Source: Enterobacteriaceae bacterium
GTDB taxonomy: Bacteria > Pseudomonadota > Gammaproteobacteria > Enterobacterales > Enterobacteriaceae
DNA length: 64,000 nt
Assembly: GCA_902363335.1 (NCBI GenBank)
Contig: CABIZV010000009.1
Location: 1 to 64,000, forward strand
Direction: 5' to 3'
Shown: piece by piece, positions 8,659 through 17,981 of the stretch
Layout: every line of letters starts with the position of its first letter
How positions within the stretch are numbered: position 1 is the first letter of the stretch
Made by a program: the position numbers and the translations under genes
The notes under the pieces: generated by a model
What the model was told of the DNA's origin: nothing
Database searches by the model: none
The model's input: the letters and a program-made list of their open reading frames with translations, nothing else

Positions 8659-9612
8659 TTAGCCTGGTGGCTCAGTGTCAAAATTGAGCTTAATCTGACG
8701 CAGGTAATGGTAGACCAGCAACTCGAAATCATCCGGAGTCATGCCTGAGACTTCCGGCCGCGTGTTGATCAGCCAGGCTGCAATCTGGAACTGCCGGTCA
8801 TCGAGCTGGGTAGAACGAGCAATTCGGGACAGGCGCTTCTGTTCTATCGCTCGCTCGCGGCGAACTTTCAGGGCCTGCGCCACTTTTTCGTCAAAGAAGC
8901 GCTGTCTGGCCGCTTTTACGGACATCACTTCACCAGGGGCAAGAATCCCCTCAGCCAACGCGCGCAGACGTTCTTCACGCTCTTTGAACAGCAGATCGAG
9001 ATTGACCTGGAGGAGCCTGAAGAACTGCTCTGTTAACGTGACATGACGCGGGAGGTATGTTTTTGTGTACGGGTCTAGGCGACGCATGTACGGCTCGATA
9101 AGGCCGTAATTTTCTAACAGATCGAGTGCGCGGCAAATGCGGGAAGGCGTGACCTCTTCACCAGGTATTACCTCACCCCGGGAATCTTTTGGACTTAACG
9201 CCTTGCATATCTGTGAACTGTTGAGGGCGACGTTAAACGTGGCAATGTCGCAACCGCTGACCAGCAGAACGGCCAGTGCATCGAGGAGATGCTGGCGTTC
9301 CTGTCGGAAATCGCGCTCACGGCCAGCATTTGTGCGCATATGCACGAAATACGGATGCCGCGAGAAACGGCGTTTCTGGGCACGATGATACCCGTCCCGA
9401 AGTACTTTCGGGAGCTCGCTAAAGTTCGCAGGTCGAAGATATTTAGGATCAGCACACTTACACGCCGTCGAGTGTGTTCCGCGACGGCGGCGAGTACGCT
9501 TCGGAGAAACAACAGCAGAATCGCGTGCTTCACGTAGATTCGCTAAGTCGTATTCCGACCAATCGAAATAGGTAGAATCGGAAAATGTTCCGCTATTCAA
9601 ACCCGCCCGCAC
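8659..9612 (-). CDS. repA: IncFII-family replication initiator RepA
   Basis: A 317-residue basic protein with the winged-helix pattern of IncFII_repA proteins (GEEVTPSRICRALDLLENYGLIEPYMRRLDPYTKTYLPRHVTLTEQFFRLLQV). Its identity is secured by context: the copB-like gene, CopA-like antisense RNA, tap leader and origin are all in the IncFII order. The start used is GTG 9612, inside the end of tap; a TTG at 9600 is an alternative. Translation is expected to depend on translation of tap. The sequence is clearly divergent from R1/R100 RepA, so the incompatibility type is probably a distinct branch. Confidence 0.85.
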   Translation of the reverse strand: MRAGLNSGTFSDSTYFDWSEYDLANLREARDSAVVSPKRTRRRRGTHSTACKCADPKYLRPANFSELPKVLRDGYHRAQKRRFSRHPYFVHMRTNAGRERDFRQERQHLLDALAVLLVSGCDIATFNVALNSSQICKALSPKDSRGEVIPGEEVTPSRICRALDLLENYGLIEPYMRRLDPYTKTYLPRHVTLTEQFFRLLQVNLDLLFKEREERLRALAEGILAPGEVMSVKAARQRFFDEKVAQALKVRRERAIEQKRLSRIARSTQLDDRQFQIAAWLINTRPEVSGMTPDDFELLVYHYLRQIKLNFDTEPPG

Positions 9613-9670
9613 TTATGTTGCACGGAAGGAGCAAATGGCGCAGAAACAGGTGTTGAACTTTTCTGAGCAT
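9593..9670 (-). CDS. tap: leader peptide Tap (repA6-like)
   Basis: A 25-codon frame, MLRKVQHLFLRHLLLPCNIS then AGGFE-stop, lies just upstream of and overlaps the start of repA. Length, leucine-rich content and position match the IncFII Tap/RepA6 leader peptide. Its translation is blocked by CopA-type antisense RNA and is needed to open the repA ribosome-binding site. Confidence 0.8.
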   Translation of the reverse strand: MLRKVQHLFLRHLLLPCNISAGGFE

Positions 9671-9681
9671 AAAACTATACT
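9653..9681 (+). promoter_or_regulatory. promoter of the CopA antisense RNA
   Basis: TTGAAC (9653-9658) and TATACT (9676-9681) with a 17-base spacer form a near-consensus sigma-70 promoter reading opposite to repA. Transcription should start near 9688. Confidence 0.75.
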
Positions 9682-9687
9682 CCCTGC

Positions 9688-9773
9688 ATAGAGCAACAGC
9701 TTCTATACAGTTTAAGTAGGCCCCGTTAATCTTCGACTCGTCGCCAAACTAGATGAAGATTATCGGGGTTTTT
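9688..9773 (+). ncRNA. copA: CopA/Inc antisense RNA
   Basis: The RNA would be about 86 nt. It ends with a strong hairpin: CCCCG...ATCTTC (9721-9734) pairs with GAAGAT...CGGGG (9755-9768), followed by TTTTT. The loop contains CGCCAA, the recognition loop known from R1/R100 copy-control RNA, and a small bulge sits in the stem. It is complementary to the repA leader, and the family controls copy number and incompatibility by blocking tap translation. Confidence 0.85.
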
Positions 9774-9901
9774 GCTTTTCTGGTCCCAGGTTGATACCTC
9801 TCAGAACCAGTTCCCTGCCACCTTACGGCGTGGCCAGCCATCAAAATTCTTTATACGAACAGGAATTTAGCATTCAAAGACAGTTCGATCAAGGAATGTG
9901 A
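9774..9901. other. repA leader/copB intergenic region
   Basis: Sequence between the CopA terminator and the copB stop. It should contain the repA mRNA promoter (leftward). No gene is seen. Confidence 0.4.
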
Positions 9902-10144
9902 CTACTCACCTAACAATTCTCGTTTTATGAGCAGCTCTATCGCTTCTGCCTGAGTTAACCCATTCTCCTGGCAAAATGCGTCCAGTTTATCTTTGTGAGA
10001 ATTCTGGATGAACACATTTACAGGTTTATGAGTCTCCCTTTTACGGGATACCGAACGCATTTTCCTCTCACTTACACTAAGAGGCGTACCCTTTCTGTAA
10101 GCTCGTTTCGATGAGGAAGTTACTGCATTATCGATCTGCGACAT
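9902..10144 (-). CDS. copB: CopB/RepA2 copy-number repressor
   Basis: 80 residues from ATG 10144 (GAGGAGG upstream). MSQIDNAVTSSSKRAYRKGT closely follows the IncFII RepA2/CopB start (MSQTENAVTSSS...KRAYRKG), and the C-terminal LTQAEAIELLIKRELL fits the helical DNA-binding part. In R1/R100 this protein represses the repA promoter. The upstream in-frame ATG at 10165 is less likely because the strong ribosome-binding site lies between them. Confidence 0.88.
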   Translation of the reverse strand: MSQIDNAVTSSSKRAYRKGTPLSVSERKMRSVSRKRETHKPVNVFIQNSHKDKLDAFCQENGLTQAEAIELLIKRELLGE

Positions 10145-10275
10145 CTCTGCCTCCTCAAGGATCAAACTTGGATCGTTTGCAGAGAATACTACAGATTCCT
10201 GAAATCAGCGACTTACTTTATGAACGTAACCTGTGTTGGCGCACGGTTTACGTTTCAGGATCGTTTTTTGGGATG

Positions 10276-10830
10276 TCAGTACGTCTGTTTCCAGTCCGTT
10301 CCCTGCGCCCAGCGGGATGTCCAGTGGTTCAGGTAGCTTCGGGCTAAGACTGGGTCATCCCAGACGACAAGCACGTTCTCCGAATTCGAACGGTCTGCAG
10401 CCCGGCTGAAGTTAAATGAGCCGACCTGGGTGTTGCGGCCATCAACGACAATCACTTTGTCATGGAGAATTTTGTAGGCACTGACTGTACGAACCGGGAT
10501 ACCAGCACCAACCAGAATGTTCATGGCAGCTTTACTGACATTGTTGTTCCTTCCGGTATTAGCTTTCCAGTCCAGAACCACACCCACATCGCCCCCCCGA
10601 CGTTTTGCCCTGACAAGTGCCCTGGCCACCTCCGGAGAGGTGAAGGAATAGCCCATCAGACGGATTTCCTGTTGCGCAGTCTCAATTGTCTTTAGAACCA
10701 GCTGGAGAGCTGTACCCTCCGGAGAAAATCCTGCCTCAACGGTGGCAGCGTAAGTATTCGGTACTGGCGCACACAGAACCAGACCGAGCAGGCCGGGCAG
10801 AAGCCATCGGCACATATGTTTTTTAGGCAT
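10276..10830 (-). CDS. nuc: phospholipase D-family endonuclease, Nuc type
   Basis: A 184-residue protein with a signal peptide (residues 1-29: basic start, LLPGLLGLVLCAPVPNTYA). It has a single HKD motif, LHDKVIVVDGRNTQVGSFNF (His123, Lys125, Asp130), followed by the Asn/Ser of NFS. Single-HKD members such as Nuc of pKM101 act as dimers that degrade DNA, probably in the periplasm. It is probably the last gene of the traX unit. It lies where finO would be expected on F. Confidence 0.88.
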   Translation of the reverse strand: MPKKHMCRWLLPGLLGLVLCAPVPNTYAATVEAGFSPEGTALQLVLKTIETAQQEIRLMGYSFTSPEVARALVRAKRRGGDVGVVLDWKANTGRNNNVSKAAMNILVGAGIPVRTVSAYKILHDKVIVVDGRNTQVGSFNFSRAADRSNSENVLVVWDDPVLARSYLNHWTSRWAQGTDWKQTY

Positions 10831-10833
10831 TGT

Positions 10834-11329
10834 TTACATGGTATTTCCTTTGCTGGATGTATTCAGAAACGCCGGAATCGGGGGAAACTCGTTTTTCCCC
10901 GATTGCCGGGGTTGGACAACGACGCCCTGCGGAGGCGTCAGGCCGTTTTGTTGAACAAACCAGGAGCAGACAGTAGTGTTTTCGCTCTCAAGCTTTGTCC
11001 CCCTCGATCCATTGCGGGTAATCCCTGGCAATATCACAACGCAGCGTTTTATTGCCAACGCCGATGATGTAGCCCGGAGAATAGTTCTTTTCACCATCGC
11101 TACAGCGTTTATCTTCCTTCTGGCTATTTGTCTTTATCACCTCCGCCAGAATCTGTCGCAGAAGCACGTTAGTCGTGACCTGCTCCGGCACCGAGGGAGG
11201 CTCAGCCAGAATCTGTTCAGGTAGTTCTGAATGGATAAGTACAGGCCCTTTTGACGAAGCAAACGTCGGCCCGCTTAATGACAGGCAACCGGAGATAACC
11301 GCATACAAAGCGATTTGCTTATTTTTCAT
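10834..11329 (-). pseudogene. secreted protein of unknown function, probable frameshift
   Basis: The first frame (10988-11329, 113 residues) begins MKNKQIALYAVISGCLSLSG with a signal peptide and an AAGGAA ribosome site. It ends ...RDYPQWIEGDKA. Directly overlapping in another frame is a protein-like continuation, KLESENTTVCSWFVQQNGLT...FPPIPAFLNTSSKGNTM, ending just before nuc. The join falls in GGGGACAAAGCTT at about 10990, so one base change would give a single protein of about 165 residues. Either the gene is frameshifted or the first frame is a complete shorter protein. The family is not recognised. Confidence 0.55.
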
Positions 11330-11370
11330 GTGAATTCCTTATGTTTGATTGAAGCAACAGTAAAGACAGG

Positions 11371-12102
11371 TCAGAGAACACTGACCAGAAAACCAATACA
11401 AAGCAGATGGAGGGCATACGCTGGTGCAAACCACCGTCCGGCCTGCAGGCGTCGTCCGAGAGCCGGTACCAGCCCGTGCACGCAAAACAGCACAGTCAAC
11501 GTCAGCAGTACGCCGGAGAGCGTCATCACTTCACCATGCCGGGCATTAAGCAGGGCGACCAGCAACAGCCAGACAGCAAACAGGGCTGGCCGCAGTGAGT
11601 CCCGGACCTGCCAGATAAGGAGCGCGCCGGCGAGCATCAGCAGACCGGGTATACCGTAACTGGCAGAGCTAAGCGGCAGATACCCCAACAGGGCCGTGAA
11701 AGCCGCAACACCATTAAGCACGGTCGCCGCCTGCAGTAAGCGGGCCATCTGCATCACAACAGCGAAAGCGAACAGGATATTTAGTTGCCACCACATGAGC
11801 CCGGCGTCCCTGAAGGACAGCCAGTAAACCGGCTGGGCCAGGAGAGCCATCAGCCACAGGCGGTTAAGGCTGTGCTGACGCAGGTTTTTACCTGCCATAT
11901 TACAGCCACTGACCAGCGCAAACAGGGGGAATGCACAACGCCCGGCCATGTTCAGTAAGGGCATATCCAGCTGGAAGGCAGTGGCGATGTGGTCTCCAAC
12001 CATTGCCATAAACGCGATCATCCGGATGACATCGCGCTGCAGCGCGGAGAAATTCAGGACCGGCCTGAAAGGATGCAGGGCAACAGATTTACCCGGACTC
12101 AT
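11371..12102 (-). CDS. traX: TraX, pilin N-acetylase
   Basis: 243 residues from MSPGKSVALHPFRPVLNFSA; the ATG overlaps the stop of the preceding gene (ATGA). It is a polytopic membrane protein with the conserved LQRDVIRMIAFMAMVGDHIATAF start and RCAFPLFALVSG. TraX acetylates the N-terminus of F pilin. The upstream in-frame start at 12129 would overlap the neighbour more and is less likely. Confidence 0.88.
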   Translation of the reverse strand: MSPGKSVALHPFRPVLNFSALQRDVIRMIAFMAMVGDHIATAFQLDMPLLNMAGRCAFPLFALVSGCNMAGKNLRQHSLNRLWLMALLAQPVYWLSFRDAGLMWWQLNILFAFAVVMQMARLLQAATVLNGVAAFTALLGYLPLSSASYGIPGLLMLAGALLIWQVRDSLRPALFAVWLLLVALLNARHGEVMTLSGVLLTLTVLFCVHGLVPALGRRLQAGRWFAPAYALHLLCIGFLVSVL

Positions 12103-12671
12103 GCCGCAGTCTCCGGTCGTTGTGCGCAAAGGAGTACCCTGACGTGCTCAGCCAGTTGCTGCTCATCATCGCCACGCAGCAGCGGGATACCAGCCTGTTT
12201 CAGCACTTCTTCCAGCAGCAGGTCACGCCGCTGACGTTTCGGCGCCTGATGGGAACGATCGTCCAGTTCCACTGCCACAATGATTCGCCCGGTGCGGTCC
12301 GTGATAACCACATCGCAATGCCACTGCGATACCAGGCGGAACAGTTGCCACCATTCACGGCTCCCGGACTTACGATCGGGCGCCACTCTGACGATATCGG
12401 CCACACGAACCTGCGGGCACAACCGCCATTGGCGGGTATCGGTCACCCTGTCGAGCCGGCGCAGAAAACGCTGTTCCCGTTCTGTCATCAGCTGACCGGC
12501 ACTGACGAATGACGGTCTGCGGCAAAGCAACTGTTCAGTTCTGCCCGGCCGAATCCCTTTTTCACGCAGTCTCTGCAAAAGTGGATGCCGGGCTGAACCG
12601 GCCTGCCTGAGCAATACCACAAATCCGGCGAGCAAAATGGCAATGATGATTATTCCAGCAACCATATACAT
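12099..12671 (-). CDS. DUF2726-domain protein
   Basis: 190 residues. An N-terminal membrane anchor (MYMVAGIIIIAILLAGFVVL) is followed by a domain with the nuclease-like pattern CDVVITDRTGRIIVAVELDD...RDLLLEEVLKQAGIPLL typical of DUF2726 (PD-(D/E)xK-like). Such a gene often sits between traI and traX on F-like plasmids of Klebsiella type. Its role in transfer is unknown. It starts 12 bases after traI ends. Confidence 0.7.
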   Translation of the reverse strand: MYMVAGIIIIAILLAGFVVLLRQAGSARHPLLQRLREKGIRPGRTEQLLCRRPSFVSAGQLMTEREQRFLRRLDRVTDTRQWRLCPQVRVADIVRVAPDRKSGSREWWQLFRLVSQWHCDVVITDRTGRIIVAVELDDRSHQAPKRQRRDLLLEEVLKQAGIPLLRGDDEQQLAEHVRVLLCAQRPETAA

Positions 12672-12683
12672 ATCCTCCCTGAA

Positions 12684-15600
12684 TCAGTCCCCACCGAGCG
12701 TTTTTTCCAGCTCAATGTCTTTTTCCGGTACATTCACCACCCACTCACGCTCCGTACGCAGCATCTGTTCGCGCACCTGCTGGCGGATGCCCCGACCGTC
12801 CGCCACCGTTTCCTGAATAGCCTCCTCCAGCTCACGTTCTCCCCGTGCTGCACCGTCACGCAGGCGTCGTTCCTCATCGGCAGACAACAGGGGTTCTGGT
12901 CTGGTCCTCTCCTCACCCGGCACAGCCGGCAGCAGTTCCTGCCGGGCCTGCTCCGCCAGCTCCCGGGCCGCTTTTTCTTGTGCCTCTGCCAGTTTCTTCT
13001 GATCATCCGGAGGCAGCGTAATGGGGTCTTCCGCTTTCGCCGCCGATTCAGCCTCCGCCACACTGCGCACTGTCCGTGCCACCTCATCAGGCTCCGTGAT
13101 TCGTCCTCCGGTCAGGCGGGCTGCATTGAGCAACCGTTCTTCACCGTGCAGGCGTATCACCACCCCGCTCTCCGGGTTCTCCTGTGCCAGGCGCAGCGCC
13201 GTCTGTGCATCATCAGCAATGAGTGTCTGCCCGTTACGGCTGGCCTGCAGGCCGGCGAACTGTGCATCCTCCCCACCACGCAGCCGGGACTCATCACTGA
13301 GCACCACGCGCATCCCGTCATCCTCAATGCGGATTTCGGTCAGCAGTGCCCCGGCTTCTTTTCCGTGACGGGTCCACGCCGGCAGGGCCACATACGGTGT
13401 CGGGTATTTCCTGCCGGCAGCAATGAAGCGCGCCATTGTTTCGCCCTCCAGGCCGTTTTCCGCCAGAACCCTGCGTCCCAGCGCTGTTTTATCCAGACGT
13501 GAGGCGGTGGCCAGCAGTCGGTTGCCGGTGTCGGATTCGTGGTCACTTTTCTGGTGCATCAGGTCGTGGGCGGTCTGTCCGGCATTTGAATGCCGGGCAC
13601 CGGCACTCCAGCCAGCCAGATCGTCGGTATAGACCTGGACATGCTCCTTTGCGCGTGACAGCGTCACATAAGTGGACTCCAGAGACGCCATTCTTTTCCT
13701 GCCACCTTCGGTACCGGTCAGGGCAATGGCAAAGCGCTCACTGGCCCCCTGTACGCCATACACCGTAAGGGCATAGGCGAGGTCAATATGACGGTCCTCC
13801 GTCATAGCCTGCGGGTCGACAATTTTCTCCTGATCTCCCTGGCGGAAGCGGATGGCCCCGTCGTCAGTGAACCCGGCCACCTCCCACAGGCTGTTGGCCA
13901 CATAGCCGCGGTCGGTGTCCGAGCGGGTAAAGCGCACCCTGTCCCCCTGACTGATCGTCAGATCGCGGGGTGTGAAGAGGGAAATATCCTGTGCAGTGTT
14001 CTGCTGAGGAGAGAGCAGCACCGACTCCCCGTCAGCATTACGCAACGTGACCACGGCGTCCTGCGTATCCACCTCCGCCACAGTCCAGTAGCGCTCGTTC
14101 ATCATGGCCACGGCGCCGGTATACTCCGCAAAGGTTTCAGCCGCACGCAGGGCGTTGTCAGGCACCCGGAGCGGCTCCAGCACGGTGAACGTGCGTTCTT
14201 CAGCACCTGTATCGCCTTTCTCATGCCGGGCGGCATGAATGGCATCATTGATGGCATGACGATCGGCGTTGAGTTCCGCCACAACCAGCGTCTGCTGCTG
14301 CGCCTCCGGGGTGCGCCCCATCCAGTCATCCCGGATGGCTTCAATGATGTCAGTCCGGACCAGGGGCAACTGCTCTGGTGTCAGCGTCTGCTTGCCGACG
14401 GCGGGAGAATCCTGCTCCTGGTCCTTTTTCGGCGCACGGATTTCCATGACCGAATTATCTGGCACCCAGGCCCCTTCCTGACGTGGTACCTGTTGCGGGC
14501 TGACGTCATCCACCTGGCGCAATGATGTATCAACCTGGCCTGCGATGATGCTTTCAATCGCCGGGCGCAGCGCCGGGGTCTGGCGGACAATCTCCTGCAT
14601 CACCACCGTATCGATGGCGCTGCGCTGCTGCACCAGGCGGAACGGCAGACCGGTTGAGATGGCCTGCAGCTGCGCCGTGTCCCCGCTGGAGACCATCCGT
14701 CCGCCGCCTGCAGTAACCAGCTGATAGAGCTCTGCCATATCGCGGTTCCCTACCATCGAGCTCTCATCGGTGAGGAACAGGACATTGCGGAAGTCCGGTG
14801 TTTCTCCGGCCTGAATGGCCAGCCGGGTTTCACTGAGGAAACTGGCCAGCGTTCGTGCCTCCACCCCGGCCTCACGCATCTCATGCACGGCCCGGTGCGT
14901 GGGTCCCAGGCCGATGACCTGCGGGCGCACGGATTCAGACAGGGTGTTCAGGGCACCCATCACCGCCCGGAACTGGGTGGTTTTCCCCACCCCGGCATAG
15001 CCCTGAATGGCCATAAAGCGGTCGGTGTTCTCCAGTACCGTTCGTGTGGCCTCCCGCTGGCCTGCCGTCAGACCGGCCAGCACTGAGGCAGGCGTCAGCG
15101 CCATCAGGGGCTGTACAGCATCCTTACCCTCAGCAATATGGCGGATGATGGTCTTTTCCATCTCATACGCCACTCGAGGAACCAGCACCCTGTTTCCCGC
15201 CCCGGAAACTGAATCCAGTTGTATCAGCTCCCCGCTTTCCACCTGCCGGGCGATTTCAGTCCGGACATCAGCCAGCGGCTGTCCGGATTTTACCGCTTCT
15301 GACAGCAGGGCAATTTCACTGAGGTGTACCTGTCCCTGCTGCGCGCGCGGGATGGCCAGACTGACGGCCTGCTCTGCATCCGACATCAGACGCTCACGGC
15401 TGGCCTGTATGGCGGTATCCAGATTTGCCTCTCCGGTCGACTGACGGACCTGGTCACTGGCCAGTCGCACGGCGGACACGCTTTCCACTTTGCGCGCAGC
15501 CTGCTCAGGCGCAAGCGGCGTATAAATCCGTATGTCGCTGCCACTCTGCGCCAGCGCGTTCAGGGTCTGTTTATTCAGGCCTCGCGGACCGACTGCGGCC

Positions 15601-17981
15601 AGTACCGTGCGCGAGGCGCTGGTACCCGCCCCGGTCCCTTCCACATAGTCATGAGCCAACTTTACGGCCCGTTCAGTGGGCAGGCGCAACTCCCGGTCGC
15701 CGCTTCGCAGCCGTATCACGCCATTTTCCAGCCACGCCACTGTGAACTGCTCTTTCGCTTTGATGGCTCCCTTCAGCTCACGCCCCAGCGCCCTGACGCG
15801 GTCCCCTTCAGAAATATCCAGTGTCCGGCTGCGGTACAGGCTCCAGCTGCCGTCAACCTGCGTGACCTTCAGGGTCAGGCGACTGCCGTCTTCTCCCTGC
15901 AGCACCAGGCTGTTAGTGGCCTCAGCCACCCGGTCAATGGTGTGCCGTGCCATCGTTTTCTTCTCAGCGTCCCACTGCTCCATCACCATCCCGGGCCGGT
16001 AGTTATCGCGCTGATGACGGGTTTTGCTGTCCAGCCACACCGGCTCCAGTACCCTGAGTGTCACCTGCTCCCGGGCCAGCTCACCCGCATCACGCCGTAT
16101 ATCCCGGATAACCTCCGTCAGCTGCTGCTGTTCCCGGGCACCGGTCACCTGGGCCACGACATCCCGCCCTTCAGCAGACAGGCGCACGTACTCCTGCGCC
16201 AGCTGGCCATAACGGCTCCGTTTGTCCGCCTCGCTGACCAGACGCACCTCCGGCAGCTGCGTGCTGTAAAACCGGTACTGCGGGATATCCGCCTCTTTCA
16301 GCACAGACAGGGCATTCCCCGTTCCCTGTCGGTTCTCCGTATCCATAAAAATCAGCTGCGCACCGGCGCTGAGCGCCTTTTCCTGCAGCAGCACAGTTTC
16401 TTTCAGCGACAGTCTCTCCGCCCGGTCAACGATAACTGTGCCCTGCACCGGCAATACGGTGTCTGCATTCATCTGCGAGCGCAGCATTACATTGCCTGCC
16501 AGATGCGGGCTTTCTGACAGAAACTGGCCACTGCGACCGTCGGCTGCAATCACCATCACCTCACGACCCTGTGAGCGGGCCATCATGGCCACGTCCTCCG
16601 TGCGCTCACGCAGGGTCTGCGCGCCTCCGCGACCACTGAGAATGGCCACAGGGCTTTTATCCTGCGTCAACACAGAGACAGCATCACCTGCCGGCATCTC
16701 GCGCTCCTGTGCCCGTTCAGGAAAGATAAGTACGGTTTGCTCCTGAATGGCCGTGCGCGCAAGCTGATGGGCGCTGAGTTCGTTCAGCAGGTGAATATCG
16801 GAAGTAAAAATGCCCTTCTCGCGATCCAGGGGGATAAGCCGCTGCTCTTCAATCGCGGCATCGATGCCGGCACGGGCCTGCTCAAACAAGCCTGATGCTG
16901 ACGGCAGACGACTGACCGTGCCAGCCAGCATTTCGGACCAGGTGAACTGGACCTTCTTCTCCGACAACGCCGAAATCGTGTCACTGACGGCTTTCTGCAC
17001 GTCTGATTCTGAAATCTGAGCGGAAGACGCACTATCGGGCTGGCCTGTTGAGCGAATATCCTCAGTGCCGCCAACAACAGGGCCAGGTGGTTCTGCCCGT
17101 GTCTGCGCCTGGCTGATGTAGTTATCGATATCGAATTTTTCATCGGTCAGCCGCCGGCGCCATTCAGCTTTCAGCAGGTCCGGGTCGGCCCAGGCTTTTG
17201 CCTGCCGGGTATCGAGTGCGGCAACGTCGCGGGATTTTTTGGACGCATCCGGCCCTGCCGCTTCGCTGATAGCCTGACTTCGGGTCGAAAACGGCGCAAC
17301 GGGAACGTCTTTCAGCTCCCAGAGACCATTTTTACCGACTGCAACCGTTTCATAACCGAGTTTTTCCGCCTCCTGTCTGAATGGCTGCAGAACGAGGTTG
17401 CCGATCGCCACCTGCAGCGCATACAGATTTTCACCAAATCCGGTTTTCATACGTGTATCGCTGGCCAGAGCGCGCCATTTGTCTTCCGCAAACGTGGTAT
17501 TGAACACTAATGCATGCGTGTGGATCTGCGGATCTAGAGCACGGGACGTATCATGGTTGTACAGTGCGGCCACCATATTTCCCGTCAGAACAGTGTCGGT
17601 TTTTCCACCGTCCGTGATGCGCGCGCTGATAAGCTTCTCTACCTCTTTCATGCCGTTTTCAACACTGCGGTTCCACGCATCAAGCAGTCGGGTATCACCA
17701 CCAATGAGGATCATCATTGATACACTTTTGGGGGCTGAAAAGGTCAGGTCGTAGCCACTGCGGTGTTTATTCACGCCATTGACCATCCTGGAGAGATCGG
17801 TGCCGTCAGGAAGTTTGCCCTGACGTATCGCATCCATATCGGCGTTGGCGACTTCGCCCTTCAGGCCCAGTTTCTCCGCGCCATCTCCCAGCCAGCGAGA
17901 CTCCAGCGAACCGCTGGCATAGTAGTTGTCTTCATGACTGTAATAGGCCGAATCCCCCTTTATAGAAGAAATTGAGAGCAT
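12684..17981 (-). CDS. traI: TraI, MobF relaxase/helicase
   Basis: 1765 residues, F-TraI length. The relaxase domain (about 1-300) has catalytic tyrosines in SAYYSHEDNYY (Tyr13, 14, 20, 21) and the metal-binding HIHTHALV histidines. A degenerate helicase-like domain follows, then an active SF1 helicase with Walker A GYAGVGKTTQF and DESS. The C-terminus is rich in Glu/Arg helices. It nicks oriT at about 42147 and unwinds the transferred strand. Its start overlaps the traD stop by one base (TGATG). Confidence 0.97.
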   Translation of the reverse strand: MLSISSIKGDSAYYSHEDNYYASGSLESRWLGDGAEKLGLKGEVANADMDAIRQGKLPDGTDLSRMVNGVNKHRSGYDLTFSAPKSVSMMILIGGDTRLLDAWNRSVENGMKEVEKLISARITDGGKTDTVLTGNMVAALYNHDTSRALDPQIHTHALVFNTTFAEDKWRALASDTRMKTGFGENLYALQVAIGNLVLQPFRQEAEKLGYETVAVGKNGLWELKDVPVAPFSTRSQAISEAAGPDASKKSRDVAALDTRQAKAWADPDLLKAEWRRRLTDEKFDIDNYISQAQTRAEPPGPVVGGTEDIRSTGQPDSASSAQISESDVQKAVSDTISALSEKKVQFTWSEMLAGTVSRLPSASGLFEQARAGIDAAIEEQRLIPLDREKGIFTSDIHLLNELSAHQLARTAIQEQTVLIFPERAQEREMPAGDAVSVLTQDKSPVAILSGRGGAQTLRERTEDVAMMARSQGREVMVIAADGRSGQFLSESPHLAGNVMLRSQMNADTVLPVQGTVIVDRAERLSLKETVLLQEKALSAGAQLIFMDTENRQGTGNALSVLKEADIPQYRFYSTQLPEVRLVSEADKRSRYGQLAQEYVRLSAEGRDVVAQVTGAREQQQLTEVIRDIRRDAGELAREQVTLRVLEPVWLDSKTRHQRDNYRPGMVMEQWDAEKKTMARHTIDRVAEATNSLVLQGEDGSRLTLKVTQVDGSWSLYRSRTLDISEGDRVRALGRELKGAIKAKEQFTVAWLENGVIRLRSGDRELRLPTERAVKLAHDYVEGTGAGTSASRTVLAAVGPRGLNKQTLNALAQSGSDIRIYTPLAPEQAARKVESVSAVRLASDQVRQSTGEANLDTAIQASRERLMSDAEQAVSLAIPRAQQGQVHLSEIALLSEAVKSGQPLADVRTEIARQVESGELIQLDSVSGAGNRVLVPRVAYEMEKTIIRHIAEGKDAVQPLMALTPASVLAGLTAGQREATRTVLENTDRFMAIQGYAGVGKTTQFRAVMGALNTLSESVRPQVIGLGPTHRAVHEMREAGVEARTLASFLSETRLAIQAGETPDFRNVLFLTDESSMVGNRDMAELYQLVTAGGGRMVSSGDTAQLQAISTGLPFRLVQQRSAIDTVVMQEIVRQTPALRPAIESIIAGQVDTSLRQVDDVSPQQVPRQEGAWVPDNSVMEIRAPKKDQEQDSPAVGKQTLTPEQLPLVRTDIIEAIRDDWMGRTPEAQQQTLVVAELNADRHAINDAIHAARHEKGDTGAEERTFTVLEPLRVPDNALRAAETFAEYTGAVAMMNERYWTVAEVDTQDAVVTLRNADGESVLLSPQQNTAQDISLFTPRDLTISQGDRVRFTRSDTDRGYVANSLWEVAGFTDDGAIRFRQGDQEKIVDPQAMTEDRHIDLAYALTVYGVQGASERFAIALTGTEGGRKRMASLESTYVTLSRAKEHVQVYTDDLAGWSAGARHSNAGQTAHDLMHQKSDHESDTGNRLLATASRLDKTALGRRVLAENGLEGETMARFIAAGRKYPTPYVALPAWTRHGKEAGALLTEIRIEDDGMRVVLSDESRLRGGEDAQFAGLQASRNGQTLIADDAQTALRLAQENPESGVVIRLHGEERLLNAARLTGGRITEPDEVARTVRSVAEAESAAKAEDPITLPPDDQKKLAEAQEKAARELAEQARQELLPAVPGEERTRPEPLLSADEERRLRDGAARGERELEEAIQETVADGRGIRQQVREQMLRTEREWVVNVPEKDIELEKTLGGD

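Noticed and set aside
15324..16517. Long rightward ORF of 397 codons inside traI
   Set aside because: Complete antisense of the well-conserved TraI frame; composition (Arg/His/Pro/Gln rich) typical of a shadow in GC-rich coding DNA.
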